Source: Candidatus Zymogenaceae bacterium (GTDB taxonomy: Bacteria; Desulfobacterota; Zymogenia; Zymogenales; Zymogenaceae). From it: a stretch of 64,000 nt of DNA. A program made the position numbers and the translations under genes. Under the pieces are notes generated by a model. The model made no database searches and was not told the origin of the DNA. It worked only from the letters and a program-made list of their open reading frames with translations. Of this stretch, positions 34,839-44,254 are shown piece by piece. The stretch is taken from NCBI GenBank assembly GCA_016931225.1, contig JAFGFE010000005.1:62001-126000 (forward strand), read 5' to 3'. Position 1 is the first letter of the stretch, and each line of letters begins with the position of its first letter.

Positions 34839-35564
34839 TCATTCGTTCTTTTCGATGATCTCCACCTCCACATCGATCTCCGGAGGACCCGCCGGCTCAC
34901 TCTCTATTTTGATGGTTTCAACCCCGGAGGGAACGATAAAGTGAAAGAGCGAATCCTTGAGTCCGGAATTCACCTTGATGTTCTCAAAGGCGATCCTCGT
35001 GACATTTCCCAGGATGTCATAGGTGTTAAACTGATGGATGTTGTACGTCTCCTTGTTAACCAGAAGCAGTATCCGCTCCACGGTGGAATTCACGTCCTTC
35101 GGCGCCAGGGCGACAAGATAGTATTCTTTGGCCTGCTCCGGATCGAGCTCCGCCAGGGCGACCTCGAAATTATCCTCCAGGCTCCCCTCCCCGAACAGAT
35201 ACGCCAGGAAAAACTCCTGCTCAAAGGCCTCCAGGGCATTATACACCCGCACCTGTTTTTCGTCGGGTATATAGTACCACAGGGTCACACCGTCGCTGAT
35301 GATCTGGTTGTTGATCGGATCCGAATATTCCCATTTCATCATGCCCGGCTTTTTAAAATAGAGTTTCCCGTTGGCGATTGCCGGGGCTCCCAGGGACTTC
35401 GTCATCGTTTCTTGGGTAAAAAGCGCCGAAAAATCCTTGGTCTGATCGTACTGCTTCTGAAGATTCTCTATTACTGTATCGAGTGATTCTTCCGCCAACG
35501 CCGCCGTCGCACACATCGACAGTAGTACGGCAACACAGATAACCATTATGGCTCGCGTTTTCAT
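34839..35564 (-). CDS. lolA: Outer-membrane lipoprotein carrier protein LolA
   Basis: Periplasmic chaperone that shuttles lipoproteins from LolCDE to LolB/outer membrane. A cleavable signal (AVLLSMCATAALAEE) is followed by the LolA-type beta half-barrel: YDQTKDFSALFTQ, GKLYFKKPGMMKWEYSDP, LWYYIPDEKQVRVY and FLAYLFGEGSLEDNF are the conserved blocks. Length 241 is typical. It is 19 bp downstream of ftsK and ends with a terminator, so it is the last gene of the uppP-ftsK-lolA operon. Confidence 0.93.
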   Translation of the reverse strand: MKTRAIMVICVAVLLSMCATAALAEESLDTVIENLQKQYDQTKDFSALFTQETMTKSLGAPAIANGKLYFKKPGMMKWEYSDPINNQIISDGVTLWYYIPDEKQVRVYNALEAFEQEFFLAYLFGEGSLEDNFEVALAELDPEQAKEYYLVALAPKDVNSTVERILLLVNKETYNIHQFNTYDILGNVTRIAFENIKVNSGLKDSLFHFIVPSGVETIKIESEPAGPPEIDVEVEIIEKNE

Positions 35565-35583
35565 CTACGCACGGCTCCTTTTC

Positions 35584-37857
35584 TTATAGTTTATTGATCA
35601 ATACCTCCCGCGGTTTAACACCGTCCGCGGGCCCCACGATACCCTCTTCTTCCATCTTCTCTATTATCCTTGCGGCCCGATTGTAGCCGATTCGAAGGTG
35701 TCTCTGCACCAGCGAAATCGATGCCTTGCCCGACTCGGCCACAAGGGCCACCGCATCGTCGTATTTATCGTCATATTCGTCATCAGAGTGATGCATCACC
35801 TCTTCGATCGCCGTCAGGTCTATCACCTCATACTCCGGCTCACCCTGGTCTCTGATGAAATCGGTTACCCGAACTATCTCTTCTTCGGAAACATACGCAC
35901 CGTGAACCCTCACCAGCCTTGAAGAGGCCGGCGGCATAAACAGCATATCCCCCCTGCCGAGAAGGTGCTCCGCGCCGGAGGTGTCGATGATGGTCCGTGA
36001 ATCGACCCGGGATGACACCTGAAACGATATCCTGGCCGGGAAGTTCGCCTTGATAATGCCTGTCAGCACGTTGACCGATGGTCTTTGTGTCGCCACGATC
36101 AGGTGTATGCCGGACGCCCTGGCCATCTGGGCCAGCCGTGCGATGGATTCCTCCACATCCCGACCGGAGATCATCATCAGGTCCGCCAGTTCGTCGATTA
36201 TTACGACGATAAAGGGCATCTTCTCATGAAACTCCTCCCCTTCGATATCAGGGACACGTGTTTTCTCTTTTTGTTCCGACAATTTAACCTTATCGTTATA
36301 TCGTGTGATGTTCTTGACGCCCATCTGTGCCATAACGCGATAGCGACGCTCCATCTCCTGCACAACCCACTTCAACGCCACTTGGGCCTCCTTCGGATCA
36401 GTCACCACCGGAAGCATCAGGTGGGGAATTCCCTGATAGAGAGACAGCTCAAGCATTTTGGGATCGATCATGATGAAACGCACATCACTCGGCCCGGATT
36501 TATACAGGATGCTCAGGATGATGGTATTGATGCACACGCTTTTTCCGGCCCCCGTGGCACCGGCCACCAGCAGATGGGGCATCTTGTTGAGATCGGAGAC
36601 CACAGAGGCGCCGAAGATGTCCTTGCCCAGGGCGAAGGTTACCGGTGACTCACTCCGGGAAAACGCCTCGGACTCGATAATCTCCCTGAGGTTGACGGTT
36701 TCCCTCTTCGGATTGGGAATCTCAAATCCGATGACCGATTTCCCCGGAATCGGTGCGATTATCCTCACCGACAGCGCCGACAGCGCCATGGCAAGATCGT
36801 CGGACAGCCCTGCAATCTTGCTGATGCGCTCCCCCGGAGCCGGCTCCATCTCGAAAAGAGTGACGATGGGACCGGGGCGCACCTCAGTGACCGTTCCCCT
36901 GACGCCAAAAACCGACAGCTTTTCTTCAAGAATGCCCGCCCGTCGAATCAAGTCATCACGATCTATCTCCGTGATTTTTCCATCGCTCCTGCTGAGCAGG
37001 TCGACGGGAGGAAGCACATATTCCGACGAGTGTGAGATGCGGGGCTGATGAATCGTAATTGACTCACTCGACGCGGCACGATCTCTCCCGACCTCCTCTA
37101 TCACCCGGGGCGTGACCTTCTCTTTCTTTGCGGATTTTTTGCCTGCCGACCTCTCGGTGGAGGCAGGCACATCCTCGGCCATGGGATCGAAGGGGACATA
37201 CGGGACTTTTTCCCGACGACCGCTTTCCCCAAGCGCCGTCATGCTCCTTTGTATCAACGACCCGCCTCCCCGAGACAGCAACGAAAAGACCTTCCCAGTC
37301 CCCTTTGCAGTTTTTCCCACGACATCGGAAATCGATACGCGAAAGAGCGCCAGCACACACAGAATCCATACAAGACCGGAAATGAGAACGGTACCTGTCT
37401 CGTTCAACCATGAGATAAGAAGCTTCCCCGCCATGACGCCCACGAGCCCGCCCGCGAAAATGGACTCTCCGTAGAGCACCTTTACCGGTCCCGGCACGAC
37501 CCCGAGAAACGCCGTCGTGGCGACAAGAATCCCGATACTGGAGATGAGTATTCTCGCGATACTCCGAATGCCGCCGGGCAGGATGAGATGAAGCCCCAGG
37601 ATGAAAAGCAGGATCGGCAGAACGTATGCGCCGATACCCATCGATACCAGAAGGATATCCGCGGTATACGCACCCACAACACCGCCTCTATTGACAACGA
37701 CCGTGGTGTCGGAGACCCGGTTAAACGACGGATCCCCGTGATAATAGGATATCAGACTAATACATATATATACAGCAGCCGCCAGAATGATGACCCCGAA
37801 GACTTCCCAGGCCACACCGGCAGATCTCTTCATTTTCCTGTCTTTCTTTTTCGGCAT
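35584..37857 (-). CDS. ftsK: DNA translocase FtsK/SpoIIIE
   Basis: Hexameric DNA pump for chromosome segregation at the septum. Four N-terminal transmembrane helices occupy about residues 15-175. A Lys/Glu/Ser-rich linker of about 90 residues leads to the motor domains with Walker [11 protein letters not shown] (about 432-441), the Walker B-type [12 protein letters not shown] and the RPSVNVLTG loop. The C-terminal winged-helix gamma domain ([20 protein letters not shown]) would read KOPS-like sites. ATG 37857 is preferred, preceded by GGTGATGGGA; ATG 37878, directly after the uppP stop, is the alternative. Second gene of the operon. Confidence 0.95.
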   Translation of the reverse strand: MPKKKDRKMKRSAGVAWEVFGVIILAAAVYICISLISYYHGDPSFNRVSDTTVVVNRGGVVGAYTADILLVSMGIGAYVLPILLFILGLHLILPGGIRSIARILISSIGILVATTAFLGVVPGPVKVLYGESIFAGGLVGVMAGKLLISWLNETGTVLISGLVWILCVLALFRVSISDVVGKTAKGTGKVFSLLSRGGGSLIQRSMTALGESGRREKVPYVPFDPMAEDVPASTERSAGKKSAKKEKVTPRVIEEVGRDRAASSESITIHQPRISHSSEYVLPPVDLLSRSDGKITEIDRDDLIRRAGILEEKLSVFGVRGTVTEVRPGPIVTLFEMEPAPGERISKIAGLSDDLAMALSALSVRIIAPIPGKSVIGFEIPNPKRETVNLREIIESEAFSRSESPVTFALGKDIFGASVVSDLNKMPHLLVAGATGAGKSVCINTIILSILYKSGPSDVRFIMIDPKMLELSLYQGIPHLMLPVVTDPKEAQVALKWVVQEMERRYRVMAQMGVKNITRYNDKVKLSEQKEKTRVPDIEGEEFHEKMPFIVVIIDELADLMMISGRDVEESIARLAQMARASGIHLIVATQRPSVNVLTGIIKANFPARISFQVSSRVDSRTIIDTSGAEHLLGRGDMLFMPPASSRLVRVHGAYVSEEEIVRVTDFIRDQGEPEYEVIDLTAIEEVMHHSDDEYDDKYDDAVALVAESGKASISLVQRHLRIGYNRAARIIEKMEEEGIVGPADGVKPREVLINKL

Positions 37858-37879
37858 GATACGACGTCCCATCACCATT

Positions 37880-38734
37880 TTACAGGAAAAAATTCAGAGC
37901 ATATACCAGTATTGCGACTACAAACAGATACACCGAAAATATCCAGAGCTTGTTGCCGATCACGGCATTGATCGTCAGTCGAATGGCCACAAGGCCCACA
38001 AGTGTCGCGGCGACCGCCCCCGCAACATACATGATATCCGCACAGGCAAGCTCCTTCACATGAAGCAAAAACGCCCCGAAGATCGCCGGAATCGAGAGCA
38101 GAAAGGAAAAACGCGCCGACTCCTCCTTCTGTACACCCGAGATGATCCCCGCGGCGATTGTCGTACCGCTTCGTGATATTCCCGGCACAATGGCGCAGCC
38201 CTGTACAAGACCGATCAGCAGCGCCTGCCACACGTGTACGCTTTTCGCCGTCCGGTGATCAAGGGAGTTATCCTCAGCCGAAAGGTTGTTTCCATCACGC
38301 CCATCACCTTTCCGCCTCATATACATCTCCGCACAGACGAGCACCAGAGCCGTTATCAGGAACATGATTGGAACCATCTTCGGATCCGCAAACATCCTCT
38401 CGAAAACATCCTCAAGCCCGATGCCGATAACGGCTGTGGGTATACTTCCGACAACGATCAATAATCCCAGGCGTCGAAATCCGGTGGATTCATGAGCGGA
38501 AGGTACAAAAAATGATTTTATGATACGCCAGATATCCTTATAAAAATAGACGGTCAGAGATACCAGGGTACCCAGGTGAAGCAGCACATCAAACGGAAGG
38601 GGCGGTCCGGAAAAGCCCGGAAGATACGACTGAGCCACCACAAGATGTCCGGACGAACTCACCGGTAGAAATTCCGTCAGCCCCTGCATGATGCCGAGTA
38701 TCAGAACCACAAAAAACGGCACAGGAATCCTCAT
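37880..38734 (-). CDS. uppP: Undecaprenyl-diphosphatase (UppP/BacA)
   Basis: Integral membrane phosphatase recycling undecaprenyl diphosphate, the carrier for peptidoglycan and O-antigen, and giving bacitracin resistance. The catalytic motifs [15 protein letters not shown] (about 18-32) and [13 protein letters not shown] are intact, and about eight helices span the rest. 284 residues is normal. The promoter lies so close that the transcript would have only about ten leader bases and no Shine-Dalgarno. First gene of the uppP-ftsK-lolA operon. Confidence 0.95.
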   Translation of the reverse strand: MRIPVPFFVVLILGIMQGLTEFLPVSSSGHLVVAQSYLPGFSGPPLPFDVLLHLGTLVSLTVYFYKDIWRIIKSFFVPSAHESTGFRRLGLLIVVGSIPTAVIGIGLEDVFERMFADPKMVPIMFLITALVLVCAEMYMRRKGDGRDGNNLSAEDNSLDHRTAKSVHVWQALLIGLVQGCAIVPGISRSGTTIAAGIISGVQKEESARFSFLLSIPAIFGAFLLHVKELACADIMYVAGAVAATLVGLVAIRLTINAVIGNKLWIFSVYLFVVAILVYALNFFL

Positions 38735-38751
38735 GTTGTTATATTGAACAT

Positions 38752-38780
38752 ATTATACGCAGTACGCGGTGTCGTGTCAA
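38752..38780 (-). promoter_or_regulatory. Consensus sigma70 promoter for uppP-ftsK-lolA
   Basis: Minus strand: perfect -35 TTGACA (38775-38780), 17-bp spacer, perfect -10 TATAAT (38752-38757). The start site should be near 38745, about 11 nt before the uppP ATG at 38734. Confidence 0.75.
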
Positions 38781-38876
38781 TAGAAGAGACAATATTAATA
38801 AGAACATTATACTCAATAATCATATATATTATTGTTTTACTCTTTACCGATCGACGATTCTCTTTCCCTGGGCATC

Positions 38877-39500
38877 CTACTCCGTACCGCTCAATTCACA
38901 GATGGTATTCTCGATTTTCTTCCGAAAGGACTCGACATCGGCACGGGTCTGCTCACTCCCTTTTTTCCTTTCCAGGAGAATCGGCTCCCCTACCCGTACG
39001 TATATTTTCGGCTTCCCGATTTTTCCGCCGAAACGGGGCTGATGCTGAAAGGCATGGTGAATGGCGGCGGGGATAACGGGGACACCGGACGCCAACAGGA
39101 ACCTGACCGTCCCCTTCCTGAACGGCTGCATCTCACCGTCCCACGTGCGTTCGCCTTCGGGATATATTCCCACCATGCCCCCGAAATTCAGAATACGATA
39201 GGCATTCCTGAGCGCAATCGGATCAATGTCATATCTCCTTACCGGGAATGTCCGTGATAGATAGAAGAACACCCGACGCAGTGGTGACTCAAACTCAGTG
39301 CTCTTCGTCATGAAATATATCTTTCTCGGCAGATAACAGCCGATGAGGAAGGAATCCACAATGGTGGTATGATTGCTGACGAACACGGCCGGTCCTTCTT
39401 TCGGAATGTTTTCGAGTCCGGTGTGTTCCACATCATAGGAAAGGACGAGTCCGGCCTTTACCAGATACAATATTATTGAATGAATGATATCCAGCAGCAC
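38877..39500 (-). CDS. plsC: 1-acyl-sn-glycerol-3-phosphate acyltransferase (PlsC-like)
   Basis: Acyltransferase making phosphatidate or a related lipid at the inner membrane. The H-x4-D motif is NHTTIVDS (His about residue 43), and the second motif YPEGERTWDG follows at about 113-122. The N-terminus has a hydrophobic segment. Translation starts at GTG 39500, where AAGGAG stands 6-7 bp upstream; no ATG fits. 207 residues, slightly short. It follows the zinc-ribbon protein by 15 bp on the same strand. Confidence 0.87.
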   Translation of the reverse strand: MLLDIIHSIILYLVKAGLVLSYDVEHTGLENIPKEGPAVFVSNHTTIVDSFLIGCYLPRKIYFMTKSTEFESPLRRVFFYLSRTFPVRRYDIDPIALRNAYRILNFGGMVGIYPEGERTWDGEMQPFRKGTVRFLLASGVPVIPAAIHHAFQHQPRFGGKIGKPKIYVRVGEPILLERKKGSEQTRADVESFRKKIENTICELSGTE

Positions 39501-39515
39501 GGTGCGCTCCTTGTG

Positions 39516-40139
39516 TTATGATTGGGGCATAAATGTGATTCTGGGTTGAAATTCATCGATCTCTTTGTTCGGATACACCCCCTTGAGTGCTTCCCTGATA
39601 AAATCCTCCCACTTCTTACCGCTTTCCGTGAGGAATTCAAATGCATAGGCATGCCCGCGGCTCGTATTGGTGATGACCATGTGTGATTCTATCGTGGCCG
39701 ACGTCAATTCCAAAAGATCAATGTCCGTCATCATTTCGCCGACAAAAACCAGCCTCCTGCTCGTCAGGTAGAGAAGACCGGTGTCAATCTTTTTGAAGGT
39801 ATAGAGCTTCGCACTGATGGTTTTATACCCGCGAAACATCTTCGCCGGCGTCTCCTGAAAGAGCTCCGCCGTATCGCTGACGGCCAGGACCGTTTCACCC
39901 CCGCTCACATCGATATTGCTCGTTTGAACGTTCCCAAGCCCCTTTCCCCGAATGGAGCAGTATACTTGATGAAGCGTCTTCGTTTCGCTCTTTCCGCCAC
40001 TTTCAACAACCAGGTTGAAGTCCGTATCGAACCGGAATCTCGCACCGCAGTGTTCGCACGTTACATCTCCGTTTTTGGCGGTGTGTATTGAATCTATTGT
40101 TTCGCATTTCGGACAGAGATACAAAAACTTTTCAAGCAT
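39516..40139 (-). CDS. Zinc-ribbon plus PH/GRAM-like domain protein, unknown function
   Basis: A 207-residue cytoplasmic protein. The N-terminus is a zinc ribbon (LCPKCETIDSIH, then CEHCGARFRF; cysteines about residues 9, 12, 28, 31). Residues about 55-190 are beta-rich with ETPAKMFRGYKTISAKLYTFK, TGLLYLTSRRLVFVGE and DLLELTSATIESHMVIT, the strand pattern of PH/GRAM-like domains where LYLTSRRLVF is characteristic. A final helix ends the domain. No catalytic motif is seen. It has its own promoter and is cotranscribed with plsC. Confidence 0.72.
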   Translation of the reverse strand: MLEKFLYLCPKCETIDSIHTAKNGDVTCEHCGARFRFDTDFNLVVESGGKSETKTLHQVYCSIRGKGLGNVQTSNIDVSGGETVLAVSDTAELFQETPAKMFRGYKTISAKLYTFKKIDTGLLYLTSRRLVFVGEMMTDIDLLELTSATIESHMVITNTSRGHAYAFEFLTESGKKWEDFIREALKGVYPNKEIDEFQPRITFMPQS

Positions 40140-40170
40140 AAGAGATGCTCCTTTTTTCTCCTTTGTCGTT

Positions 40171-40199
40171 GTTATAATGAGATTTGCCCGTCAAGTCAA
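40171..40199 (-). promoter_or_regulatory. Promoter for zinc-ribbon protein and plsC
   Basis: Minus strand: -35 TTGACT (40194-40199), 17-bp spacer, -10 TATAAC (40171-40176), about 25 bp before the start of the zinc-ribbon gene. Confidence 0.65.
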
Positions 40200-40222
40200 G
40201 GCATTTTACCCGCAAAAGGAAC

Positions 40223-40253
40223 AAAAAAGCCCCTGAAGTTTCCTTCAGGGGCT
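40223..40253 (-). terminator. Intrinsic terminator of the porin operon
   Basis: On the minus strand an 11-bp perfect stem (AGCCCCTGAAG / CTTCAGGGGCT) with a TTTC-type loop is followed by six T residues (plus-strand A-run 40223-40228). Confidence 0.88.
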
Positions 40254-40281
40254 TCGGATTCACATCCAGACAGATGAGTTC

Positions 40282-41841
40282 TTAGAACTCGTACTGCAGG
40301 GTGTTTACGATAGACCAGATTTCTCCCCATTCGCCTCGGGTTCCATCGGCCTTCTCGTAATCCCAGGAGTCGCCGGTGAACAGCACGCCGCCTTCCAGGG
40401 TGTAGGTCAGACCTTCCATGATCTCATAGGAGACCGCCAGGTCGATTTCCCATCCCAGATCGTCGGACACTTCCCAGGATCGGTAACCGTAGTTACCGTA
40501 CCAGCACGCAGGATGCGCATAAAACGGCATATCAGCCGCGAACACACCGGCACGTGCGCCGTCGACGTTCCAACCGATATCCTCGGTCCACTTCGCCCAG
40601 ATAACCGCACCGGAAATCGTCAGCTTGTCAATCGGGCATACCTCGAAGTATCCCTTGATGGCCGTGATGTTTTCCAGGCTGTTATTGGCGTACACCTGAC
40701 CGCCGCCCCATACGGAGCCGCGACCGTCGTTGTGGCCGCCGGTGATGATGTGAGCCATTGCAAAGTCACCGTCGTTGGTGACGAAGTTCATGTTCACATG
40801 GCTAAGCGAGGAATTGTTTCCCCACCAATGCTTCATGCCGCTGCCCATGCCAAAGGCCACGCCAACCCTGAACAGGTCGTTGTAGTAGGACAGATCAGCA
40901 TAGACGTTCCAGCCGGAGATATCCAGGCTCGTACGCGCGTTGTTCGCGGGCACGCCGGTGTTGTAGGGATTGCCGCCGCCGCGAATGAAGTGTGCATCCG
41001 CGTCACCGAACAGCCAGGAGGCCTCGACGTTGAGGTCGATCATATCGGCGAAGTTGCCGGTATAGCCGACACCCACGAAGCCGACCCACGCATCATAGTA
41101 ACCGCCGTTTCCGGTCCAAGCCCATGCAACGCGATCCCACAGTCCACCGCCAAGACCGCTGTCGCCGGATGCGTCTTCATCCCACGCAATACCGCCGTAG
41201 ACTTCAACTACATGCCCCTCAACGGGGGTGACCAGGATATCGAGGCTTACCACGTCGGCGTCCCAGTTGTACATATCTCTAGATTGAGCTCTGGTTACGA
41301 CTGCGCCGGTGAGGGGGTTAATAACGTTAGCATTCACGCGATCAATGAGTTTGAAGTACGACAGAGACACGGCCACGGGACCCCAGGCATTGCTCCAGCG
41401 GGCGCCGTCGCCGGCGGTGTCAAACGTAAAGCCATTGCCGTATATTTCGGCAAACCGACCAACGGTGAAGGTTCCCACCGGAGGAACGGTGAACTCAATG
41501 TACGCACGATCAATATAGTTGGCAGCATTGCCGTTAATCCGCATCGCACTTCCCGTACCCCACATATCCTCGGCGATATCCAGGCGGATAACCGCTTTCA
41601 GATATTCGCTTCTGGTGTGGGTAACGGTCAAGCGAAACCGCTGATCAAAAAAACCGGTGTACAGGCCGTCCTCGTGGCTCGGGAAAGCATTTCCTGCATC
41701 TTCCCATTCCTTATCGAAGTTCCACTCGGTCCATGCCCGCACCCGATAGGCTCCCTCAAAGGTCGTATCGGCGGCGAACACCGTGCCGACGACGCCAACC
41801 ACGAGCAGAGCCGCAAGGGTTAAAGCTACAAGCTTCTTCAT
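40282..41841 (-). CDS. Outer-membrane porin-like beta-barrel protein (first paralogue in window order)
   Basis: A 519-residue outer-membrane protein. A signal peptide (LVALTLAALLVVGVVGTVFA) precedes a chain of amphipathic beta strands rich in Trp, Tyr and Gly. It ends in TLQYEF, whose terminal Phe is the usual Bam recognition signal. The N-terminal part RVRAWTEWNFDKE and RFRLTVTHTRSEYLKAVIRLDIAED is shared with the next gene, showing paralogy. Substrate unknown. TAGGAGGTAATTAA precedes the ATG, a strong ribosome binding site. Last gene of the porin operon with a terminator behind it. Confidence 0.8.
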   Translation of the reverse strand: MKKLVALTLAALLVVGVVGTVFAADTTFEGAYRVRAWTEWNFDKEWEDAGNAFPSHEDGLYTGFFDQRFRLTVTHTRSEYLKAVIRLDIAEDMWGTGSAMRINGNAANYIDRAYIEFTVPPVGTFTVGRFAEIYGNGFTFDTAGDGARWSNAWGPVAVSLSYFKLIDRVNANVINPLTGAVVTRAQSRDMYNWDADVVSLDILVTPVEGHVVEVYGGIAWDEDASGDSGLGGGLWDRVAWAWTGNGGYYDAWVGFVGVGYTGNFADMIDLNVEASWLFGDADAHFIRGGGNPYNTGVPANNARTSLDISGWNVYADLSYYNDLFRVGVAFGMGSGMKHWWGNNSSLSHVNMNFVTNDGDFAMAHIITGGHNDGRGSVWGGGQVYANNSLENITAIKGYFEVCPIDKLTISGAVIWAKWTEDIGWNVDGARAGVFAADMPFYAHPACWYGNYGYRSWEVSDDLGWEIDLAVSYEIMEGLTYTLEGGVLFTGDSWDYEKADGTRGEWGEIWSIVNTLQYEF

Positions 41842-41858
41842 TTAATTACCTCCTACCA

Positions 41859-41878
41859 AGTTTTGTTAACACAAAACT
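41859..41878. repeat. Intercistronic hairpin between porin genes
   Basis: Perfect 8-bp inverted repeat AGTTTTGT / ACAAAACT with a 4-nt loop, ending about 5 bp upstream of the downstream porin's ribosome binding site. AT-rich, no T-run, so not a terminator; it could affect mRNA processing or translation. Confidence 0.55.
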
Positions 41879-41903
41879 ATGTGGAAACTTTTTGAAACAC
41901 ACC

Positions 41904-43673
41904 TTAGAACTCGTACATGAGGGTATTGGTCCATGAATAGATCTCACCCCATTCTTCGCGCTCAAAGGTAACCGGATCACGATAGTCAAACGCATCGCCG
42001 GCGAACAGTACGCCAAACTCGGAGTTCAGACTCAGTCCTTCCATGATGGTCCATGTCAGGCCGAAGTCGATCTCCCAACCAAGATCGTCATCCACATCCG
42101 CGGGGATGTACGTATAGTTGCTGGCGCCGTAGTTCATCGGATGGCCGTAAAACGCATGCCAGTCCTGAATCAGGGCTCCCGACGCATCCCGCGCGTACCT
42201 GCCGACAGGCTGCGTGTACTTCGCCCAGATGACCGCACCGTGAATGTCAAGACTATCGAACGGGCACACCGAGAAATGCAGCTTTAAGGCCGTCAAGTTC
42301 TCATAGCTCGGTCCGAGTCCCAAAGGAGCGACCTTACCCGACATGCCACCGGTCGTGAGATTCAACATATGGCCATAGAATGGATCACCGTTCATGATGA
42401 TGTTTCCATAATGGAATGTGGTCGAATCATCAATGTACGGGAAGTGATCCTGGGTAATGCCGTGGAAGTGCTTCTCACCGGAACCATACAGGAACGACAG
42501 GCCGACACTGAAGACGTCGTAATTAAAGGTCACGTCCGCATAGATACCGAGACCTTCAATGGTGATATCGTCCGGCAGTCTCTTGCCGGGCAGCGGCGTG
42601 GAGAGACCCAAGACAACAGGCAGAATGACCGCACCACCAAATCCCGTGGTCCAGTACGTATCAAGCCTGTTGTTGTAGGCCTTACCCATCGTTCTGAGTT
42701 CGCCCTCACCGTAACAGGCAATGACGTCACCCTTGGCGACCAGCATGCCGTCAAAGAAATTCAGGGCCCAGAAGAAATAACTCTTGGTCAGATACGAATC
42801 ATACAGACCCGTACGACCGAGGCCCTCTTCTGGAGTACCCGCAGCTGCCGGATACGGCCAGATCGTCTGAATGGTCGGTGACGCATCCGGGGTTTCACCA
42901 AGGAACGTTACTCCGCGCTGCGCAATATCGAACCCATAGATACCCTTGACGAGACGACCGACGCCCACACCAGTGTGCGGTACGGCGTAGTAATCGAAGC
43001 GGGCGCCAAATTTGTAGTTCTCGTGCAGATAGGCTACAAAAAAGGTGCCGCAGTCGATATCGGCATCCAGATTCTGAGAATAGGTGCCTCCGACATCATA
43101 CATCAGACCGCCAGGCCAGGTGGTTAATGCGCCACGGGTGGCAAGCGTGATGTGATCCGCGTACTTGGTATAGACCAAACCGAGGGCCACATCGCCGAAC
43201 TTCACCGCCCAGGTCGCATTCCAGTCAGCCTCACCGGGGCCATAAAAGTTGTCACCGTCGAGACCGGCGCCCCAGCCCGGCTTCCCCCAATCGGGAGATT
43301 TGGTTCCAACCGTGAATAGGCCGATGGGGGTCAACGCGCGAATGTACGCATACGCAATATATGCGCTATCATCCTCGTTGATCCGCATCGCCGCGCCTCT
43401 TCCCCAGATATCCTCTGCGATATCCAGAGAAAAACCAGCTTCCAGGAACTCGCTCTGCTTATGCGTAACCGTCAAGCGAAATCTCTGATCGAAGTAATGA
43501 GTGTACAGAGCAGCATCGCTGGGTGCATTTCCGACATTTTCCTTGTCGAAATTGTACTCCATGACGGAACGAATGCGATAGTTCCCGGAGAAAGTGGTTT
43601 CGGCGGCAAAAGAGGAAACAGCAAAGACCGCAACAAGTAGTACGGCCAATGCCACTATGGAAATTTTCCTCAT
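41904..43673 (-). CDS. Outer-membrane porin-like beta-barrel protein (upstream paralogue)
   Basis: A 589-residue outer-membrane protein, paralogous to the neighbour. Signal peptide IVALAVLLVAVFAVSSFAAE, then IRSVMEYNFDKEN, RFRLTVTHKQSEFLEAGFSLDIAED and a Gly/Tyr/Trp-rich strand series ending in TLMYEF. The C-terminal stretch DDLGWEIDFGLTWTIMEGLSL closely matches the partner's DDLGWEIDLAVSYEIMEGLTY. It is about 70 residues longer. TTAGGAGGTAACGA gives a strong ribosome binding site. It is first in the operon and would be made at high level. Confidence 0.8.
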   Translation of the reverse strand: MRKISIVALAVLLVAVFAVSSFAAETTFSGNYRIRSVMEYNFDKENVGNAPSDAALYTHYFDQRFRLTVTHKQSEFLEAGFSLDIAEDIWGRGAAMRINEDDSAYIAYAYIRALTPIGLFTVGTKSPDWGKPGWGAGLDGDNFYGPGEADWNATWAVKFGDVALGLVYTKYADHITLATRGALTTWPGGLMYDVGGTYSQNLDADIDCGTFFVAYLHENYKFGARFDYYAVPHTGVGVGRLVKGIYGFDIAQRGVTFLGETPDASPTIQTIWPYPAAAGTPEEGLGRTGLYDSYLTKSYFFWALNFFDGMLVAKGDVIACYGEGELRTMGKAYNNRLDTYWTTGFGGAVILPVVLGLSTPLPGKRLPDDITIEGLGIYADVTFNYDVFSVGLSFLYGSGEKHFHGITQDHFPYIDDSTTFHYGNIIMNGDPFYGHMLNLTTGGMSGKVAPLGLGPSYENLTALKLHFSVCPFDSLDIHGAVIWAKYTQPVGRYARDASGALIQDWHAFYGHPMNYGASNYTYIPADVDDDLGWEIDFGLTWTIMEGLSLNSEFGVLFAGDAFDYRDPVTFEREEWGEIYSWTNTLMYEF

Positions 43674-44009
43674 TCGTTACCTCCTAAATCGTTCTCGAAG
43701 CGATTGGATACAATGCTTATTCGAAGATGAGCCAATCGCAAACCTCAAAAACCTAAAAACATTTCCTCCTAAATAGTTTTTCACATCAACTCTATTGCAT
43801 GAACCAGATATCTTCATTATTATTTCACTTTCCATGAAGAAGTCCATGCGGCCGATGTTCCTCCATATCACCCCCCTTCATGTGACGTAAGAGCGGATAA
43901 CACGTCTTCGGATCGATAAAGACGATCCGTCAGCACCTGTCAACCGCTCTCCGAAAATTCATTAATAATCTGATATCACTCAAAAAATATAAAAAATCAT
44001 CAGGATTAA
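43674..44009 (-). other. Long 5' leader of the porin operon
   Basis: About 335 nt between the predicted promoter and the first porin. It contains a 7-bp hairpin (CGGATCG / CGATCCG, 43909-43929), a 13-codon open frame with an AAGGGGGG ribosome binding site (43825-43866, MEEHRPHGLLHGK), and a repeat of ATTTAGGAGG at 43765-43774 duplicating the porin's own ribosome site at 43680-43689. No known riboswitch was recognised. Up to 44254 the remaining gap holds the promoter and a terminator. Confidence 0.55.
43825..43866 (-). CDS. Possible upstream open reading frame in the porin leader
   Basis: A 13-residue frame (MEEHRPHGLLHGK) whose ATG is 4 nt after AAGGGGGG. Translation is plausible by that site but unproven; it could be a leader peptide or chance. 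Confidence 0.3.
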   Translation of the reverse strand: MEEHRPHGLLHGK

Positions 44010-44038
44010 TATCTACCATTAGAAAATTATAATGTCAA
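44010..44038 (-). promoter_or_regulatory. Promoter of the porin operon
   Basis: Minus strand: -35 TTGACA (44033-44038), 17-bp spacer, -10 TAGATA (44010-44015), in an AT-rich region. A second TTGACA near 43937 lacks a good -10. Confidence 0.6.
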
Positions 44039-44115
44039 GGAAAAAATTAAGAAAATCTAATACAAGACACGCATATACACCAAATAAAAATTGAAAAATG
44101 AATCCCAAATCGATG

Positions 44116-44140
44116 AAAAAAAACAGGGCCGTCTTCCCTG
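44116..44140 (-). terminator. Terminator after the DUF898-like gene
   Basis: On the minus strand a 5-bp stem (CAGGG / CCCTG) with a 7-nt loop is followed by eight T residues (plus-strand A-run 44116-44123). Short stem but strong U-tract. Confidence 0.6.
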
Positions 44141-44254
44141 CGGAATGGGTGAATTTGTATGATCGTTTTGTGTATTGGATACAGACTCGCCTGTTGCGAC
44201 ATGGGTGGTTTTCAAAAATGGAGCAACTCTCGTCTGCGGTGGAAAATGCGCCGT

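Noticed and set aside
40513-41823. A 436-codon plus-strand open frame
   Set aside because: Antisense to the porin with signal peptide and terminal Phe; no motif on the plus strand.
43745-43762. A five-codon frame (MFLGF) just after AGGAGG in the porin leader
   Set aside because: Only two bases separate AGGAGG from the ATG, too close for efficient initiation; kept only as part of the repeated-site observation.
43677-43871. A 64-codon minus-strand frame in the porin leader
   Set aside because: Its ATG lacks a good ribosome site, the peptide has no domain-like pattern, and the region looks like an untranslated leader.
43932-43960. A second TTGACA in the porin leader as a promoter
   Set aside because: No acceptable -10 at 16-18 bp; the upstream TTGACA/TAGATA pair is better.
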